Positions 19,043 through 30,840 of a DNA stretch of 48,751 nucleotides are shown piece after piece; the first letter of the stretch is position 1; the number at the start of each line of letters is the position of its first letter. Under the pieces are notes generated by a model, which did not search any database, was not told the DNA's origin, and saw only the letters and a list, made by a program, of their open reading frames with translations. The translations under genes and the position numbers were made by a program. Source of the stretch: Seminavis robusta (taxonomy: Eukaryota > Bacillariophyta > Bacillariophyceae > Naviculales > Naviculaceae); contig CAICTM010000787.1 in assembly GCA_903772945.1 (NCBI GenBank), positions 1 to 48,751 on the forward strand. Reading direction: 5' to 3'.

Positions 19043-20104
19043 GGTGATGATGCTCACAGAGAAGAGAGAGGAAAGGAATGAGAGGAAATTTGTCTTTGGA
19101 TTTGTGGGACAGCGGTCGTGCTTTTGTGTGGTTTTGGCCGAGCAATCTGCCAATACCTCTCTGATCATTCAGCCAAAGATCGGCTCGGCCGTTGTTCTCT
19201 GATGAGCTGAGTGGTCGGTCGTCCGTCAACGGGACCGAACAGGAATAGTTCGGTTCGGATTTCAGTGAACCCTTGAAGCGTCATTCAAAAGCTAAACCAA
19301 TACGATTCGATTCGGTTTGGTCCGAATATTCATAATTGCACGCGGCCCATCCAACCGAGGCATGTTTGGCTGAGAAAGATCGTGTCACCGAACTAAAACG
19401 AAGCACATCGAAGGAGCTGCCAAGGACGGATTACATTATACCTTTGAGTCTTTATGGCATTGCAATTCCAGATTGGGTCACAAACAATGATACAAGCCGC
19501 TTTTACTGTTGGACAGGGCAAAGGGCAAAGCATCTGTCGCTGGCAACCTGAAGTACGTTTTGCAGGTGACTCTAGCTAGTACTAGTAGGCTACCAAGCCG
19601 GTTCCAGATGGCCAAGAAATCATAGGCAAAGATCTTTCAGTTGGACATGGTACAAGCTGTTGGGGCAAGAGGGTGTCAAGATTTTGGTGAGTGGGAGCAG
19701 TAGACTTGAAATTAGCAAGTTCTTATCTTACCGGTACCCCACTTCCATGGTGCCCTTCATTGGGCACAATACGTACTCTTGCGATTGGAGTGAAGGGCAG
19801 GCAGGGATTCATCATTCATCACTTCAACCGGGCCCTTGCAGATGATGGTTGCTGCTTCTCGAACGATAGGTTTGGCTAGCTACCGTACCGTAGTTTCGAA
19901 TTGGATGGGGATGATTGGTTCTTTTCGTTTTCCTAAAGAGGCAGCACACTGCCGTGTGAAAAGTGAAATAGACGAGATTCTCTCCTATGCATAGCCAGGA
20001 ATATTCATCCCTGGAGAACTTAGCTAATGTTAGGAACTCCAAATTACTGTAGATTGGTATAAAGATTTCGGAAGGGCGGATTGAAGCTTTTGTAGTATAA
20101 TTCG
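19043..20104. other. intergenic, no supported gene
   Basis: Promoter side of the low-complexity protein gene plus the 3' side of the thioesterase gene. Short ORFs on both strands lack recognisable products. It contains GATTCGATTCGG near 19301 and CTAGCTAGTACTAG near 19573. Confidence 0.5.
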
Positions 20105-21470
20105 TTACAGTTTTGCCATGACTCGTTGAAGCGATGCTTTGCGTTGCTTGTATTTGACTCTTCTCTGTTCATAGAGGGCCTGGTCGTCTGGGCTTTCCAG
20201 GTGCAATGGCGTCATTGGCAGGGAAGCTATTACAGATCCGTCTGAACGATTATTATTGTTGCTGCTGCTCATGACGATTGGCAATGCCACAAAGGTAAAG
20301 AATGCTTGCTCGGCTGTCACAATTTCTTGTCGCATCAACGTTCCACTGCTGTCGTCCAGAGAGAATCGTTCGGCCGTGACCTTCACCATGATTTCAATAC
20401 TCTTGGCCGACGTAAACACGGGGCGAGCTCGAATCTTGAGAATGTCTCCCAAGAGCACCGGGGACACCAGATTGACGCAATTGACCGAGACCGTGACCGT
20501 GTTGGTACCGCAATGTCGAACGGCCACCACACCACACGCATTGTCCATGAGCTTCATGACGACGCCACCGGCCACCAAACCCGTACTGCTGACACAATCG
20601 GCGGGCAGCATGACTTGCACCAATTCCACGGCACTGTGATCCGGAGTCAATTTCTGCAACGGCAGACTGGATTGCTGTTGTGTGGTGGCTGTGGTCTCTT
20701 GAACTACTTGAGGCTGTGTCGCAAGCTCGTCCTTGTCCATTTCGTCTTCTGCTTCCTCATTAATGTTGTCACATTTTCGTTTGCTCTGTTGGTAGAGATC
20801 CGAAGCTTGTTGATAGTTGATCCATGCCTCCCAATCTTGTTCTTTGCTAGGTACGGGAAAAGGTGGCGCCAACGCTCGGGTGTATTGTTTGGGATTGATT
20901 TGATGGACCGAATGTGATGTTTTTGGGAGAATGGCTCCTACCAACCACAAGAGTGCTCGATTGCAAATGGTGTCGTCTCCATACTCTTTGGGTTTGTCTC
21001 TACTACTACTAATACCACTAGCAGTGGACCAAGGCATGCGTTCCGCTCGCACTTGGACACAAACCGCCACACTGTGGGGCGATGCATAGACCACCTTGGC
21101 GGTTGCTTGGGCTACGTCGCCCACATGGATGGGATGTTGAAACGTCAACCGTTCGACACGGGACAAGAGTGCCACAATTCGTTGGTGCTTGTGGACGGAA
21201 AAATAGCGATTGGCAGCCACTCCAGCGGCTTCTTCCATCAATTGCATAATGGTGCCTAGTGTATCAACGGCAAAGACAAGTTGAGAGAACGCATCTTGCT
21301 ATCTAGCTAGTTGGCTCAAGGAAAAGCTTCCAGTGATCCTTACCTCCATGCACATTGCCTGCTAAATTGGCATCCGAAGGAACCATCATGCGAGCCAAGT
21401 CCGCAAAACCATCATGGGAATTGCGAGAGCTTGGTCTCGATGAGTGGAAGAAAGAAGCACCAGAATCCAT
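20105..21470 (-). CDS. acyl-CoA thioesterase, double hotdog (ACOT7/BACH-like)
   Basis: Exon 1 is 21470-21344 and exon 2 is 21255-20105, joined in phase 1 across an 88-nt GTAAGG...CTAG intron, giving 425 residues. Hotdog 1 begins MMVPSDANLAGNVHGG, split by the intron exactly within the GG, and continues TIMQLMEEAAGVAANR. Hotdog 2 has GLVAGGVVMKLMDNACGVVA followed by RHCGTNTVTVSVN. These match the paired active-site segments of BACH/ACOT7 enzymes, with the Asn in domain 1 and the Asp of KLMD in domain 2 both present. The enzyme hydrolyses acyl-CoA to fatty acid and CoA. The domains are joined by an acidic, Gln-rich linker. The first in-frame ATG was chosen; an upstream exon with a targeting signal cannot be excluded. 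Confidence 0.85.
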
Positions 21471-21998
21471 CTTCTCGATGCGTTCAAACCTTGCTTGGCT
21501 GGATTCGATTCCAATGGCACGAGCAGCGTGGGATTGTTTCTGATGAGGATGTCTTCGTAAGGTATGGTGCCTCCTCGTCAAGGTTCAAGGTAAGGACTTG
21601 TTGCTTGGTGGGTGATCACAAGGGAAGTCAAAGAAGAAAGAAGATCCGGTCGTGAAACTTCTGCTTTAGCCAGTTAAGCTGTTGAAACATCAAACCTAGG
21701 ATGTGTTGTCCTGAAGGACACTCGCCTAACGCATTGTGGCATACATTACTTCACGGCGAAACTCTCATTTGTACAGTATAGAGTTTTACTTTCATTCTAC
21801 GGGTATGCATGAGTTTATTCAGGTTATCTAGGGCAGCAGCTTTGTGGCAGTGACGATGCAATGACTTGATACATTTAGTCAAGCGTGTATTTTCATGCTT
21901 GATCCTTTTCTTCCACATCAACCATGCAATGTGTGCGCTAAAATCCACACAAAGTGCATTTTTTCGTTGGCACTGCATTCTGGCACACATTGCATTTT
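21471..21998. other. spacer between thioesterase and MATE genes
   Basis: It holds the 5' region of the thioesterase gene and the 3' end of the MATE gene. A GCATTTT/TGGCA repeat pair occurs at about 21956-22000. No gene is supported. Confidence 0.45.
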
Positions 21999-23741
21999 TT
22001 AGGCACTGCTTGCCTCAGCTTCGCGAACCTTCTGGGGCGTAATGGGACTGGTATAGAATTGATGAATCCAAACACCGGCCAAGCGAAGCAGGTTGAAAAC
22101 ACCAAAACCCATCCAGACACCGGTCAAACCATATCGAGCTGGGAACACCTGTAGCGCCCAAAGACTTCCCGCGGTTGCTATGCACGTGCTCAAGGCCAAT
22201 TGCAAAAAGTTTTGACATCCCGTCATGACTCCTTCCCCGACAAATACCAAACCATTGATAGCCTGCAAAATGCTTGCCACGATCGCCGGTGTTCTGGCAG
22301 CAGAACGAACATTCTCCATCGGCGTTGCTTTGAAAATAAAGGGCAGAGCCGCCACTTGAGCTGCTCCCAAGAAAATTCCAGCCAACAGGCCCCAGCTCAT
22401 GATGCGGTTCGAGGTGGCACGAGCCGCCTTGATGCCTCCTTGGGTCTTGCCAGTGATTTCATCCTTCTTGACCACCATTTCGGCAGGAATGACGGCTTGA
22501 GCGACGGTCGAGAGTGCAAACAAGACCACACCACCCATTTGGAATGTCTGCAAGGCCAAGGCGTGTGCTGCGGCCGCAACTCCTGTGGGATCCATTCCCT
22601 GCGTCACTCGAGCGACGGCGAGAAAGGTAATGTTCATGGCCAACAGCCTCATGGTACTTCCAAATCCTCCCCGGATCAACGGTTCCAACTTGGCCCATGC
22701 AGGCAATCGAAAGATTTTCTTGATGGAAATAAAGTTCTTTTTGAACAGCAAGACCACATAGGTGACGGCTGCCACCACTTCCGCCACCAACGTTGCCAAG
22801 GCAGCACCACTGACACCCATTTTGCACGAAAAGATGAAAATGGGATCCAGAATGGCATTGAGAAAGTTGGTGAGAAAGACGAGCTTGGTGGGGGTGACCA
22901 TGTCCAGTGTTCCTCGGTAGGCGGAGAATCCCACGAGACTCAGAATTCCCGGCAAAAAGGCAAACGCCCGAATCATCAAGTAGGGTTTGGCATATTTCAT
23001 GGCCGGGGCAGATCCTTTCAATACCGATACCAGTCCAGCTTCAGGGCGAAAGAAGAGGAGTGGTGTGGCAATGGCAGCAATCAAGATTCCGACAAAGAGA
23101 GCCTGGCAAACCGAGTCCTGGACAGCGTCATTGTCGCCACTGGCAAAATCCTTGGCGACCATGGTGGCAGTGACTGCGAAAATACAAAAAGAAATGACAG
23201 AGAATCAGGTTTTGTCAGAAGTCTGCTCATACCGTATCAAACTGAATAGAAAATAGAAAAGAATCGGTACACTCCATAGTATTTTGTTTTGGTTTGGTTT
23301 GTTCTGTATGTACGTACCACTGGGTAGAAACGAGGCGAGCCAAAAGGCCGTATTGTAAATTTGATTCGACGCTGCTTGACCCGCCACAGCGAGAGGATTT
23401 CCCATTCGATTGACCCAGAATAAATCAATGTACCCCATCAGAGGCGTGACCAAGAATGTAATGGTCATGGGAATGGCAATCTTCATCAACCGTTTGTCCA
23501 ATTCATCGCCGTTGGGCCAAATTCCAGGTTCGTCTTCGGGGGCATCATCTTCTTGGGTGCCAGCCGTAACGGTTGCGGAGAGCTTGCTGTTGGGGTGGCG
23601 GCGAAGAATCACCGAACGAGGGGCCAGAGAGACTGGATGCGATGTCACCACCACAGGTGCCACTGGTACTCGAGGAACCACAAATGCATCACTCCCCGCC
23701 AAAGCAAGGGAGAGCAGAAAGAGAGAAATTTGCATCTTCAT
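21999..23741 (-). CDS. MATE-family efflux transporter with plastid-type leader
   Basis: Exon 1 is 23741-23318 and exon 2 is 23173-21999, joined in phase 1 across a GTACGT...TTCGCAG intron, giving 532 residues. The N-terminus is a signal peptide ending AGSDAFVVP (A19-F20), the ASAF-type step of diatom plastid import, followed by a Ser/Thr/Arg transit-like stretch. The MATE fold follows: IAIPMTITFLVTPLMGYIDL, WVNRMGNPLAVAGQAASNQI, then a second half with helices up to YGLTGVWMGFGVFNLLRLAG. MATE carriers exchange organic cations or carboxylates for H+ or Na+. Plastid-envelope MATE proteins are known in plants, but the substrate here is unknown. The Met in MKMQISL was chosen because it directly starts the signal peptide. 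Confidence 0.87.
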
Positions 23742-25128
23742 GGTCTCTTTTTTATGGTTGGGCAGACGTATTCTTGGTGGGATGGAATTTCTTTGTTTAC
23801 CTTTATAGAGACCCAAAATTATGAGCAAATAGCCATCAACGTTTATCAAACAACCAGAAGCAGATAGGCATTCCAAGGCATCAATAAAGCCATGCCTTGC
23901 TCGGATCTAATAGCTCCTGTAGAACAAGGATGATGGAGCGTCAGAATGCATTTGTCGGCATCGGCATGGATCTTTTGGTATCGGATCTTAGCAGTTGGTG
24001 TCAACAGCTGGACTGGTCAATGACTGTGTCGATGACCGGAACTTTCCGACGCTCCAGTGACCTTACCATAAATCAGTCAGCGGCAACGAACCCCGCAGAG
24101 AACAACCTTCTTGTACCAGAGAACAGTCTTTTGGTACCAGAGAACACAGCAGAGAGCACCAAAACTAACCTCACAAAATCGTCTCCTACAGCGAGATGAT
24201 GCACCATCCACAGCTCCAGAACTTTTTGGTTGCTGCAAGTTAACCAAGCCTCCACGCCTACCGTATGATATGGCCCATAACATTGCCCCTACCCTATTCT
24301 TTGAAGAAAGAGAAAGATACTGTGCTCGTGGGCCCATGTTCTGTGCTTAGTGATCTTCTTTTCTTGCTGGCCCCTTGTTTTTGGACTGGTTGGTATGGTG
24401 GTCTCTTCCATCTCAAATGATTCATTCAGGTTGGCCGCACTGTCCACGAGAGTGAGTGGCCCGCAATGGAGTTGTGGTCATCGCTCATCATCGGCTTCTA
24501 CCGTAGGAACGTATCGCTGCCCTGTCACATAAACAAGTTGTGGATCCAAGAGCAAGCTACGGATGAAACCGTGCTCGACGTAAACATGGTTGCCAACTCG
24601 GGCACAAGCAACAAGCAACAGGGTTAAACACATTCAAGTTGAAGGTCCACAGAAAGGGATGTAGCCCTAGTATCAAACGCCGATGCGGCTCTCCTGAGGG
24701 GAACAGGATCAGGGTCAGCCAGACTCCGTGAGAATACATAGTTGTGGTCTCGATACTACCAGTACCAGGAACCTACCGGTACGTGTAAGAGTCGTTGTTC
24801 TGTGGGTGGATCGCTCCTCTTGTGCTTTGGGTCGAGATTGCTGTGTGTTTATACGGTCTACATGTAAAGGATGCGATTCCATTATCATCTGATTCTTTCC
24901 ACGGATTTCGTGCCTGTTCTGTTCCAGAATCACCAGATCGGTTCTGGCATCACCCCAACTACCTTCGTAGTTCAGTCATGGCACTTTTTCATATTGTCGT
25001 CAACCGGTTCTACAGACTATATTGGATCCATCTTGTGCAAAACTGTGGTGGATCCTGCCTTGGGGTATCAGTAATGCTTTCGATCCCAGCCTTTCGCCAG
25101 CTGCTTGAGTAACACGTCGAATGGGTAC
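23742..25128. other. intergenic, no supported gene
   Basis: Short ORFs only, none with a recognisable product. A local duplication TTGTACCAGAGAACA / TTGGTACCAGAGAACA lies at about 24111-24147. GGTACC words lie at 24768-24785 and 25123-25130. Confidence 0.5.
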
Positions 25129-25859
25129 CGGTATCATGGGAAATCCAATGGCATCATCTGTTAAAGGGGAGAATCTCTAAACAATTCAGTCAGGAACAAC
25201 ACCGATATTTGAACATGAAAAAGACCGCAACCAAACGCAACAATGGACTCACATGGCTCACTGGACTCATTGACATTATCTATAAAGAATGGTGGAAACT
25301 CTGGGACATGCGCAACCAAGACAGACATGGGCACGACATGAGAACCAAGTCACAAGCAAAGAAAGCACAAGCAATCCGACAACTCACTCAGTTCTACGAA
25401 GCATACCAGCAAGAAGTCCCCGAACATTTGGAATGGCTATTCCAGATACCACTCGAATCGCGCATGCAACTGAATACACCAGTCATCATTCAATTTTTGA
25501 ACACATGGGAACCTGTGTTACAAGAGAGTCACTACACCACAGCCCTGGAAATAGGATAGTCGGACATTCCTACCATCCCTTTTTCCTTACCCCTCCTACC
25601 CCCTCAAACTTCTTTACCAACCCCAACTCTCTTCAACAAAGAGCTTGTGATTTGTGGTGAATCATGGCTCCGACCTCAGTGTACAAATCCTTAGATAGCT
25701 AACAGGCGTCGCACCCTCTCAGGAGGCCAGTGTGGCCGGTGAGCAGACTTGACTGTGGGAAATACCCGAGCCTTAGCTCGTGGGTAGTCCTCAAGCACAT
25801 CTCGTCTGAATCCGTTATTAGACGTTCAGTTTTTTTTCTTCGGTATCATGGGAAATCCA
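25129..25859 (+). mobile_element. 5'-truncated LINE-like (non-LTR) insertion with 19-bp target duplication
   Basis: CGGTATCATGGGAAATCCA occurs at 25129-25147 and again at 25841-25859. Between the copies lies a 693-bp insert, which opens at once in a coding frame and ends in a T8CTT tail. A long target duplication, 5' truncation and a simple 3' tail are the marks of target-primed reverse transcription. The last 43 bases before the end (25795-25837) recur at 35498-35540. Confidence 0.8.
25149..25559 (+). pseudogene. C-terminal remnant of a non-LTR reverse transcriptase polyprotein
   Basis: The frame is open from the first base after the target duplication (WHHLLKGRISKQFS) through the ATG at 25209 to the stop at 25559, about 136 residues. 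WWKLWDMRNQDRHGHD followed by a basic helical region and LFQIPLESRMQL resembles the C-terminal tail of protist LINE-type polyproteins. RT and endonuclease domains are absent because of the 5' truncation. The family call is from general resemblance; the insertion structure is the stronger evidence. Confidence 0.65.
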
Positions 25860-27054
25860 GTTGAATGTGCCAACTGCACCACACCAGACTTTGCCTTTTG
25901 CAGAGGACCCGAGGGACCGAAGGGACAAGGGGGGCAAGATTAGGGAAGAGGGCAACTGCACCATCGGCATCCCAGCCGGCAGGGACACGAGAGCCGCAGA
26001 GGTGGCTGGCCCGAACAAAAGCTAGACTGAGACAAGCATTCACGTAGCCACGCACAACCGAGTAAGGGTGGGACCACTTTGCAGCAAGTTTGTTTAGTTC
26101 ATGCTGCAGTGAGATGTCAGGGAACTACATAGACTCAGACCTTTTAAAGGTTAAGAGTTTGATTTGATTTGGTTTGGGTCTTGGCGGTTGCCTGGGCCAG
26201 CCTTGCCTCTACTGTATTGTCGAATCTCTTCCCGTCACGCAACCAAAACAACCACCAGCTGCAGGTTTAATGTGCGACAATGAAAGCTATCACGCCAACA
26301 GCCAGGCTACTACATGATGTAGACGTAGGCAAATCCCAACTGTCCTTTTTCCCGGTAGCACGCGGAGATCGCCTCTAAAAGCTTCATTTCTTACATTGGA
26401 GTCCAGTCCAGGCAACGTACAGTGCTAAGAAAGATTCAGATCTTGTGCCAGATTCTTTTCCTCGAACTGTTTACTGCCTTGTACATGTATGTATTAGTCT
26501 TGCTGGATGTTTTACTCCTCAACAGACTGGCTGGTGCTGTTTCGCCTAAGGCTGTAGTTTTCAAGGGTCAGTGACCAGGGCACATCCTCTCAGACCAATG
26601 CTGACAGCCTACTATTAGCTGGGGGCAACAGCTAGCATGCAGCTTCGCTCCTCTACCATCCAACCATCATCCGTCCCACTACAGCAGAGGCTGTAGATCC
26701 ATAATGACCTTCGTCTCGTTTCGGAAGCTTCGACGGCTTGGAGCTGGTTGATGTGGCACCGAATTGCTGTTTCGGTTGATAGAAAAGGATTAAAGGACAA
26801 GACTCTTTAGCGTGTTGATTGAAATCCAGTGTGAACCTTGTCAACTGGAAGGGCATCTATCCTTCTAATTATTTCATTCACTGGTAAAGGAGAAGAGTCA
26901 TCAATGTGTGGTTTAGTCATTTAGAAAGTCCCAGTACAAAAGGCGGTAGCTAGCGGTACCAGACCGAATCTTCGGCTTGGATCCGCCCTCTGGGTAGTTG
27001 TCACAAACCCTCACAATTTTCTTTTGCAGAGCTCAGCAACCGACCCCAGCAATC
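25860..27054. other. intergenic, no supported gene
   Basis: No recognisable product in any frame. The last 60 bases contain a TTTTCTTTTGCAG acceptor-like run just before the ATG of the next gene, so a 5' UTR intron is possible. Confidence 0.5.
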
Positions 27055-27459
27055 ATGAAACTTTCAATTTTCCAACCAAATGATTCCAGCCGTCGCCCAA
27101 GTGACTCTAGCCGTCGACCCATCCGTCGCTCCTTGTCTTCAGATCCAGCATCTCAGGCAGTGATGCTAGAAGAACTTGGAGCTCCTGCGTTGTCTTCTTC
27201 GAGCGATCATGGTTCTCCTGACAAGCCCAAAACACGCAAGAGCTACGTCAAAAGGGCATCCCTCAAGAGAAGCAGCTCTTCGAGTTCTTCCAAAGACCCA
27301 GCTGCCGCTGGAATGGATGATTTCGAACTTCAGTTCATGCAGCACCTGTGTTCTACAGAGGGCTCTCAGGATATTCGAGCTGCTATGCAAGTTTTTGCCG
27401 TGCACGACAAGGCACCCCAAAAGCGCATGATCAGGTCAAGCCTCAAGCACAAGAAGTAG
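27055..27459 (+). CDS. small Ser/Arg-rich protein of unknown function
   Basis: 134 residues from the first ATG (MKLSIFQPND); the open frame extends upstream only through a TTG. The N-terminus has two repeats of DSSRRP, then RRSLSSDP. A middle region is Ser/Lys-rich (KRASLKRSSSSSSSKDP), a short helical segment DDFELQFMQHLC precedes SQDIRAAMQVFAV, and the C-terminus is basic (RMIRSSLKHKK). Many R-x-x-S sites suggest phosphorylation. No domain is recognised. A pyrimidine-rich TTTTGCAG lies 26 bases upstream. Coding status is supported by length and composition only. Confidence 0.5.
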   Translation: MKLSIFQPNDSSRRPSDSSRRPIRRSLSSDPASQAVMLEELGAPALSSSSDHGSPDKPKTRKSYVKRASLKRSSSSSSSKDPAAAGMDDFELQFMQHLCSTEGSQDIRAAMQVFAVHDKAPQKRMIRSSLKHKK

Positions 27460-28773
27460 TTTTTGAGTTCATCTTGAAAGCCACATCCGAGTCCCCATGG
27501 AGCAACTGCCCAAAATGAGACGGAGATCCACCAATCACATCAACATAAATGCATCATAATACATGTTTTAAACTACAGTCGTATAGTAGACGAAAATTGA
27601 ACATATTCCACCAATCGTTTTCTTGAAGGGGGCTCTCGGTGGTACCAGTACCGTTCGCAACGCGGACTTCTCCCTTTCAAAAGGTCCTCCCTGATTACGC
27701 ACTTGCCGTAGCCGCAGAAAACGAGTTTTCTCCTCAAGCAAGGGCTCTTATTGAGTGAACAGAGGAACATTCAAAGTTGCGTGAATTTGAGGAATTGAGC
27801 GCTATGGATCATGATATCCGGTACTTTGCTGTTGCGGCTATGTTTCCCAGTACGGCCACAAAAAAACGAGATGACAATCGGAGACTTTTTGCTCATGGCT
27901 ATGCCAGATGAATGCAAACTATCTCAAATACCGGTACGGTACCTGTACCTGTACCTGTACCTGTACCTGTACCTGTACCTGTACCTGTACCTGTACCTGT
28001 ACCTGTACCTGTACCTGTACCTGTACCTGTACCTGTACAGTGACACTGACACACCTCAAGGACTGTGAAATGAACAAGGACATCTTGCCAGCTTCAATAT
28101 CACCGAGTGGCGAATTCTCTGCCATCATCTTGTCGGGACCGTGATCAAGGAGGCTGATTTGTTTATTTTTTTAGACGTTCTTTGGGAGGATGTATGCATA
28201 AGTAATATCATAATTGCTTTGATATTCCAGGCTATGAATCTGGAGACGAAAGACTGCAAGCAATGTTAGCTAAATGAGTTTGTGTGTACGAGTACATATA
28301 AGTACTGGAATTGAGATCCAGCGCCTTTGTCTTCCTTTTATAAAGTTATGGCTGCTTGTTTTGTAGCAGCGGCCAATGCATGCATCCATGTTATTGGTCT
28401 AGTCGAACAACTTTTAACCACCTACATGTACCTGATTAGAAATTTGCACTTGAAATTCCGGCCATCGGTCTCTTTGGGGGGCACGAATTTAATTCCAATT
28501 GCGTGACCTCGGTCGATTCGAGGTCTCCTCCCCCTGCGTCCAGTTTCCAGTTACTGTAAAAGGTGTTGTGATCCAGTCGTGGATAGTTTAACTCTAACGG
28601 TCGTGTCTTCATTCGACACTCCGAATTCTCCGCAGCCTCCAAATCGCCTCCGCAGCACCACGCGGCAACAACAGAGCAACTATGCCAAGCCTACAACACT
28701 AAAACCACTGGAGCCAGGCCGAGGAAGTGTGTTGTGGGTTGTTAGAGGCTGCTATCGGGTCCAGAGTCGATAT
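27460..28773. other. intergenic with hexamer minisatellite
   Basis: No supported gene. The 85- and 78-residue ORFs here are translations of the hexamer repeat at 27939-28039. The right end grades into the duplicated segment. Confidence 0.6.
27939..28039. repeat. (CTGTAC)n hexamer repeat, about 16-17 copies
   Basis: About 100 bases of near-perfect GTACCT/CTGTAC units. It contains the GTAC palindrome in every unit. It begins within an ACCGGTACGGTACC cluster, which may be its source. Confidence 0.95.
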
Positions 28774-29035
28774 CATCAGTGGCTCAGTCTCGTCTCATCA
28801 CGTGTCGTTTTTCATCTGGCAGAATCTGTCATCCCAACATCTGGCAGAATCTGTCATCCCAATTTGGCGGTCACCATGTTGAGCTCACTTTTTTGTTCAA
28901 CCGGATTGCTAGAGTTGCATACCCAACCGAACAAGGAAGACTTTCGCGATTGTTGATAAGCCTAGGCCAGATCAACCCCCCTACATTAAATTACCCTTTC
29001 TACCACTCTTCTATTCAATACCTATCAATTGCAAA

Positions 29036-30832
29036 ATGAAGTTCTCTTCTTCTATCATCAAGCTGCTCTCGTGGTCCTGGACCACCTACAACAACAACAG
29101 CAACACCAAGAAGGCCCCCGTTCTCCAGGTCGCCAAGGAGATGACGGGCAACAACAACAAGGACGACGACAAGGACGTTCCTGTGGCAGAGGAAGTCCCA
29201 ATCAAGTTCCAACTGGACGAGTTGGACAAAGATGTCGTCCAAACCGCGGCACTGTTGCACAACTATGGAACGCATCCTGATGTGGAATTCCAGCAGCACG
29301 GTCGCTACCTAGGTGCCTACGACCTTTCCCTGGTTCCTGCGGATCAGCATGGTCACTACGGATACGACAAATACAACCAGCACCGGCCCAAAGGCTGTCA
29401 CATCCAACCCAGTCAATCAGCCAACGCTCGCTGGAAGACCCATTACAGTCAAGACACCGAACGGAGCAATGGAAACCGTTTATCCTTTGCTCCCGTCAAC
29501 ACTGTAGTGGGGTTCTCTTCTAGCAAGAGCGAACGAGAGGAAAACAGCAGTGTCTATCGAGACATGAAGAAACATATGCCACAGGCTCGATACGAATTCT
29601 GGCATGAAGCCCAACAGCAATTTATTTCCGTCGGCACACCCACACCCCACGAACGCGTCTTGGATCTCGTGCAGTTGATTCAAGAGTACGGATACCAACA
29701 AGTGGCCAAATGGATCACCAACAACAAATGGTTCCAAAGCGACAAAGCGTACCTACAAAAAGCCAAACTGTACATTCAAATTGATGCCGTGCATCAAGAC
29801 CTCGAGCCACTTGTCAACTTCATCAAAGCGAAGAAAGGAAACGACAAGCAAGTCTCGCACTGGTTCATGGTCAACGAAAAGAACCCATACATGTTCGAAC
29901 TCGCCATGTGCCACTTGCACCACGGAGGAATTCAGCGCAATGCTGACGACGAAATTTGCACCTTGAATACGCGAGAACAGATTGCCAATCGACGATTTGT
30001 CTATCGCAAGGTCAAGGATGTCTGCATGGAAGATGCAGCACCCGTAGTAGTAGAACAACAACCAACAACAACTAAAGACGTCGAGACAATAGAACAAGTC
30101 TTGACCGTCGACGACAACAACGAAATGGCATCCGATGCCACAATCCCATGCGAGGCAGCGGTGGTTCCCACATGCACAGCAGTGGTCCCATACGTTCAAA
30201 AGTGGCATGTGACACACTTCAAGATCAGTGTGCATGGACAACAACCATTTGTATTGGAGATGCGAATGATGAATGGTGTGCTACTTGGAGTGGTACCCAA
30301 CGGCATTCTCGCAGCCTTGGTGAAGGATGGTGGAGACCTTGTCAAGGAAACGATGCGGCGGCACAAGACACTACGATTGGAGGCTGGCGTAGCCTCGGAC
30401 GATACGGATTACGAATTCGTGACTGGCGAGGAAGTGGTAGCTGAAGAACCACTGGTCGAGACCGAGGAACAACAACAAGTTGATGCTGAAGGACCACTGG
30501 TCGACAACCGAGTCGATGAGGAGGACTATGTGGACACAGTACAATCAACTTTGCGACGATCAAAGAGACTCATGTCGGTGATTGCATCTCAGAGAATTGC
30601 AGAACAAATGAAGACGAAGCCACGGCGGGTGGCAGTTGAACAACCTAGAATTAAACGTAGAAGGGCGGCGGCCACCAAGAAGAAGTCGACAAAGCCTAAG
30701 GTGAAGGGCAAGAAGAAGAAGAAGACAACACAACCTGTGACGGGCACACATCAGCAAACAACAGTTCAGACGACAACAACAACTCTTTCTGGACGGCAAG
30801 TCAGAAAGCCTGACTGGTACATTCCAGTCTAG
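29036..30832 (+). CDS. protein of unknown function, duplicated gene copy A
   Basis: 598 residues. An N-terminal amphipathic or hydrophobic start (MKFSSSIIKLLSWSW) is followed by an Asn/Asp-rich stretch. A well conserved central region runs from about 60 to 340 (THPDVEFQQHGRYLGAYDL; RYEFWHEAQQQFISVG; CHLHHGGIQRNADDEIC). A second conserved block lies at about 390-460 (WHVTHFKISVHGQQPFVLE). The C-terminal tail is acidic and then very basic (RRSKR, RIKRRRAAATKKKSTKP), ending SGR-VRKPD-YIPV. The tail looks like a nuclear localisation or DNA/RNA-contact region. Differences from copy B (42167-43957) are mostly substitutions and small in-frame indels in the termini, so both look maintained. No family is recognised. 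Confidence 0.8.
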   Translation: MKFSSSIIKLLSWSWTTYNNNSNTKKAPVLQVAKEMTGNNNKDDDKDVPVAEEVPIKFQLDELDKDVVQTAALLHNYGTHPDVEFQQHGRYLGAYDLSLVPADQHGHYGYDKYNQHRPKGCHIQPSQSANARWKTHYSQDTERSNGNRLSFAPVNTVVGFSSSKSEREENSSVYRDMKKHMPQARYEFWHEAQQQFISVGTPTPHERVLDLVQLIQEYGYQQVAKWITNNKWFQSDKAYLQKAKLYIQIDAVHQDLEPLVNFIKAKKGNDKQVSHWFMVNEKNPYMFELAMCHLHHGGIQRNADDEICTLNTREQIANRRFVYRKVKDVCMEDAAPVVVEQQPTTTKDVETIEQVLTVDDNNEMASDATIPCEAAVVPTCTAVVPYVQKWHVTHFKISVHGQQPFVLEMRMMNGVLLGVVPNGILAALVKDGGDLVKETMRRHKTLRLEAGVASDDTDYEFVTGEEVVAEEPLVETEEQQQVDAEGPLVDNRVDEEDYVDTVQSTLRRSKRLMSVIASQRIAEQMKTKPRRVAVEQPRIKRRRAAATKKKSTKPKVKGKKKKKTTQPVTGTHQQTTVQTTTTTLSGRQVRKPDWYIPV

Positions 30833-30840
30833 GACAACAG

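Noticed and set aside
24795..25112. 105-residue ORF upstream of the LINE insert
   Set aside because: No motif or conserved composition; it ends just before the target duplication by chance.
27939..28039. CRISPR-like array
   Set aside because: Contiguous hexamers without spacers, in a eukaryotic context.
27811..28144. ORFs reading LYLYLY, TCTCTC and VQVQVQ
   Set aside because: They are translations of the hexamer array in all frames, with no start context or conserved flanks.
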